Part shown: positions 62,050-64,000 of the stretch, one piece after another
How positions within the stretch are numbered: the stretch's first letter is position 1
Layout: every line of letters begins with the position of its first letter
Assembly (NCBI GenBank): GCA_947477885.1
Contig: CANJUD010000002.1
Span: 62,001-126,000 of the forward strand
Length of the DNA stretch: 64,000 nucleotides
Reading direction: 5' to 3'
DNA from: Bacteroidota bacterium
GTDB taxonomy: Bacteria; Bacteroidota; Bacteroidia; UKL13-3
Made by a program: the position numbers and the translations under genes
The notes under the pieces: generated by a model
What the model was told of the DNA's origin: nothing
The model's database searches: none
Seen by the model: only the letters and a program-made list of their open reading frames with translations

Positions 62050-63921
62050 ATGCCAAATATAGTTTCAGTAGAGAAAATGAGCAAAAGATACGGTGATCGT
62101 ATCCTGTTCGAAGATATAGTTTTTGGGATTGAGAAAGGTGAAAAAGTTGCTTTGATTGCTCAGAATGGCACAGGAAAAACTTCGTTGCTTAACATATTGG
62201 CAGGTATTGAAAGTCCTGATACAGGTGGGGTTGCGTTCAATAAAGATTATAGAACGGGCTACCTTCCCCAAGACCCAGATGTAGCTAAATTTCATTTGGT
62301 AAGTGATTATATATTCAATGATCAAAATCCCCAGCAACATGTGATAAAAGAATATGAACTTGCGATAGAACATGGTGATATAAATGCAATAGAGAAAGCA
62401 ACCAATGCAGTGGATGCTTTAAATGCTTGGGACTATGAAGTTCGTATCAAACAAATTATTACAAGTTTTCAAGTTCCGGGTTTTGAAACAGAAATTAAAA
62501 CACTGAGTGGTGGTCAGAAGAAACGCTTGGCTCTAGCAGCTCTGCTCATCGACCAACCTGACTTTATTATATTAGATGAGCCTACCAACCATCTGGATTT
62601 GGAGATGATAGAATGGTTGGAAAATTATTTAACGCAGCAAAATATAACTGTATTATTAGTAACACACGATAGATATTTTTTGGACCGTGTATGCAATCGC
62701 ATATTGGAAATGGACCAAACAAAACTATATCAATATGACGGTGATTATGAGTATTTTTTGGAGAAGAAAAATGAGCGGATGTTTAATGAATCTCGTGAAA
62801 CTGATAAAGCCAAAAACTCCTATAGAACTGAACTGGAATGGATACGCAAGATGCCCAAGGCACGAGGGACTAAGTCGAAAAGCAGGATACAAGCATTTGA
62901 TGCAATAAAAGAAAAAGCATTACGCAAAACAGGTTATCAGGAACTAAAATTTGATGTGAAGATGAACCGCATCGGTGGCAAAATTTTAGAACTGAAAAAT
63001 ATACAAAAAAAATACGGAGATAAGAATATTATAAAAGGCTTTGATTATACATTTAAACGTGGAGATAAGATAGGAATTGTAGGAAAAAATGGCGTTGGAA
63101 AATCTACTTTTTTAAATATAATAACCGGCGATGAGCCTATTGATTCTGGGAAGCTGAACAAGGGCGAAACTATTATCATGGGTTACTTCAAACAGGATAA
63201 TATTAAACTTCCAAATGATACAAGAGTAATTGACGCGATTAAGAATATTGCTGATATCATACCCACAGCCAATGGTGGACATATCACCGCATCGCAAATG
63301 CTTACTGCTTTCCATTTTCCGCCCGACAGGCAGTATACATTTGTAAGCAAGCTAAGTGGTGGTGAAAAACGCAGATTATATTTATTAACTTTATTGATGC
63401 ACAATCCAAATTTTTTAATTCTGGATGAGCCCACCAACGACCTCGATTTACTTACCCTAAATGCACTGGAAGAATTTCTCCAGTACTTTGCCGGATGCCT
63501 AATAATCGTAAGCCACGACAGATATTTCCTCGACAAGCTAGTTGACCAATTATTTGTATTTGAAGGCGATGGTTTAATATCAATATATAATGGCACTTAC
63601 TCAGAATATAGAGAATATACTAAACTAAAAGAGAAGGAAGCTTTAGCTGCGAAAAAAAACAATAACAATACTATAAATGTTGAAACTAAAGCACCAGAAA
63701 AATCAAACAAGAATAAATTAACTTATAAAGAAAAATTCGAATTTGAAACGCTCGAAAAAGAATTACCCCAGTTTGAAAAAGAAAAACAAGAACTCGAAGA
63801 AAAACTAAACCTAGGCAGCGCAAATCACGAAGAACTATTACAATGGGGACAAAGACTCGAATTCCTTATCGGAGATATAGACAATAAATCTTTGAGGTGG
63901 TTGGAACTTTCGGAGAAATAG
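62050..63921 (+). CDS. ABC-F family ATPase (Uup-like)
   Basis: 623 residues. Two ABC modules: Walker A AQNGTGKTS (about 36-44) and GKNGVGKST; signatures LSGGQKKRLALAALL and LSGGEKRRLYLLTLLM; Walker B ILDEPTNHLD and ILDEPTNDLD. The linker between modules carries the P-site-tRNA interaction motif region (YRTELEWIRKMPKARGTKSK), and the C-terminus is a coiled coil (KLTYKEKFEFETLEKELPQF), as in Uup. Such proteins bind ribosomes or branched DNA and are not transporters. The start codon abuts heptamer island E and the stop codon lies in island F. Confidence 0.94.
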   Translation: MPNIVSVEKMSKRYGDRILFEDIVFGIEKGEKVALIAQNGTGKTSLLNILAGIESPDTGGVAFNKDYRTGYLPQDPDVAKFHLVSDYIFNDQNPQQHVIKEYELAIEHGDINAIEKATNAVDALNAWDYEVRIKQIITSFQVPGFETEIKTLSGGQKKRLALAALLIDQPDFIILDEPTNHLDLEMIEWLENYLTQQNITVLLVTHDRYFLDRVCNRILEMDQTKLYQYDGDYEYFLEKKNERMFNESRETDKAKNSYRTELEWIRKMPKARGTKSKSRIQAFDAIKEKALRKTGYQELKFDVKMNRIGGKILELKNIQKKYGDKNIIKGFDYTFKRGDKIGIVGKNGVGKSTFLNIITGDEPIDSGKLNKGETIIMGYFKQDNIKLPNDTRVIDAIKNIADIIPTANGGHITASQMLTAFHFPPDRQYTFVSKLSGGEKRRLYLLTLLMHNPNFLILDEPTNDLDLLTLNALEEFLQYFAGCLIIVSHDRYFLDKLVDQLFVFEGDGLISIYNGTYSEYREYTKLKEKEALAAKKNNNNTINVETKAPEKSNKNKLTYKEKFEFETLEKELPQFEKEKQELEEKLNLGSANHEELLQWGQRLEFLIGDIDNKSLRWLELSEK

Positions 63922-63965
63922 TGGTCAGTAAACAGTAGTCAGTGGTCAGTGCCATTCGGCTGCTA
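63920..63965. repeat. Heptamer-repeat island F (AGTGGTC words)
   Basis: AGTGGTC, AGTAAAC, AGTAGTC, AGTGGTC from 63920, then AGTGCCATTCGGC. The stop of the ABC-F gene (63919-63921) overlaps the first unit. The opposite arm is probably beyond the window end. Confidence 0.75.
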
Positions 63966-64000
63966 TTTGATAATAAAAAAGGAAATGCAACAATAAATAA

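Overview
The window is an AT-rich chromosomal segment from a member of the Bacteroidota, probably a free-living Sphingobacteriia/Chitinophagia-like lineage. Evidence: six proteins carry a C-terminal type IX secretion (T9SS) sorting domain; there are three TonB-dependent/beta-barrel receptors and a DUF5686 protein; promoters match the Bacteroidota -7 box TAnnTTTG; Shine-Dalgarno sequences are mostly absent. No rRNA or tRNA gene, CRISPR array or complete insertion sequence was found by reading.

Layout. 1-6.6 kb: partial TPR-like protein, GNAT acetyltransferase, TonB-dependent receptor, RsmB-type rRNA methyltransferase, 2OG-Fe(II) oxygenase. 6.7-7.3 kb: IS3 transposase remnant and a small broken gene. 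7.3-13.5 kb: PrsW-like protease, DUF2400 protein, CorA, two tandem paralogous lipoproteins, PfkA, thioredoxin-like protein. 13.5-24.5 kb: gyrB, a fragment of a third lipoprotein paralogue, glycosyltransferase, flippase-like protein, YebC, an unknown protein divergent from a WYL regulator, Gre-like factor, membrane protein, Rossmann protein, cold-shock protein. 24.5-31.4 kb: T9SS-secreted proteins plus a decaying stretch holding a GxxExxY pseudogene between inverted repeats, a PAS protein with a degenerate kinase dimerisation domain, and a YdeI-like pseudogene. 31.4-44.6 kb: PIN toxin/antitoxin pair, uvrA, RlpA-like protein, beta-barrel receptor, DUF5686 protein, alaS. 44.9-51.5 kb: LptF/G permease with a glycosyltransferase, ribBA, KilA-N protein, pyrD. 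51.7-57.0 kb: a vitamin B12 uptake operon behind a cobalamin riboswitch (BtuB-like receptor, DUF4465 protein, a second T9SS surface protein, DUF5074 beta-propeller lipoprotein resembling BtuG). 57.0-64.0 kb: FAD oxidoreductase, secreted unknown, pirin, tsaB, folD, ABC-F ATPase.

The most unusual property is the spacer DNA. At least ten intergenic spaces hold arrays of 7-bp tandem repeats. In most of them two arms of roughly complementary heptamers flank a short GC-rich core, GCCATTCGGC or GCCGCATGGC. The heptamer word differs between loci (AGTnnnC, GTTAATG, AAGGAGT, AGAAGTY, ACTAACG) while the period stays at 7 and the core recurs. Arrays repeatedly begin inside the stop codon of the upstream gene and run up to the next start or stop codon. 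Other hairpin families (MITE/REP-like) occupy further spacers, and some copies lie in frame inside genes, including alaS. Several promoters sit 4-8 nt from the start codon, which suggests leaderless or nearly leaderless mRNAs.
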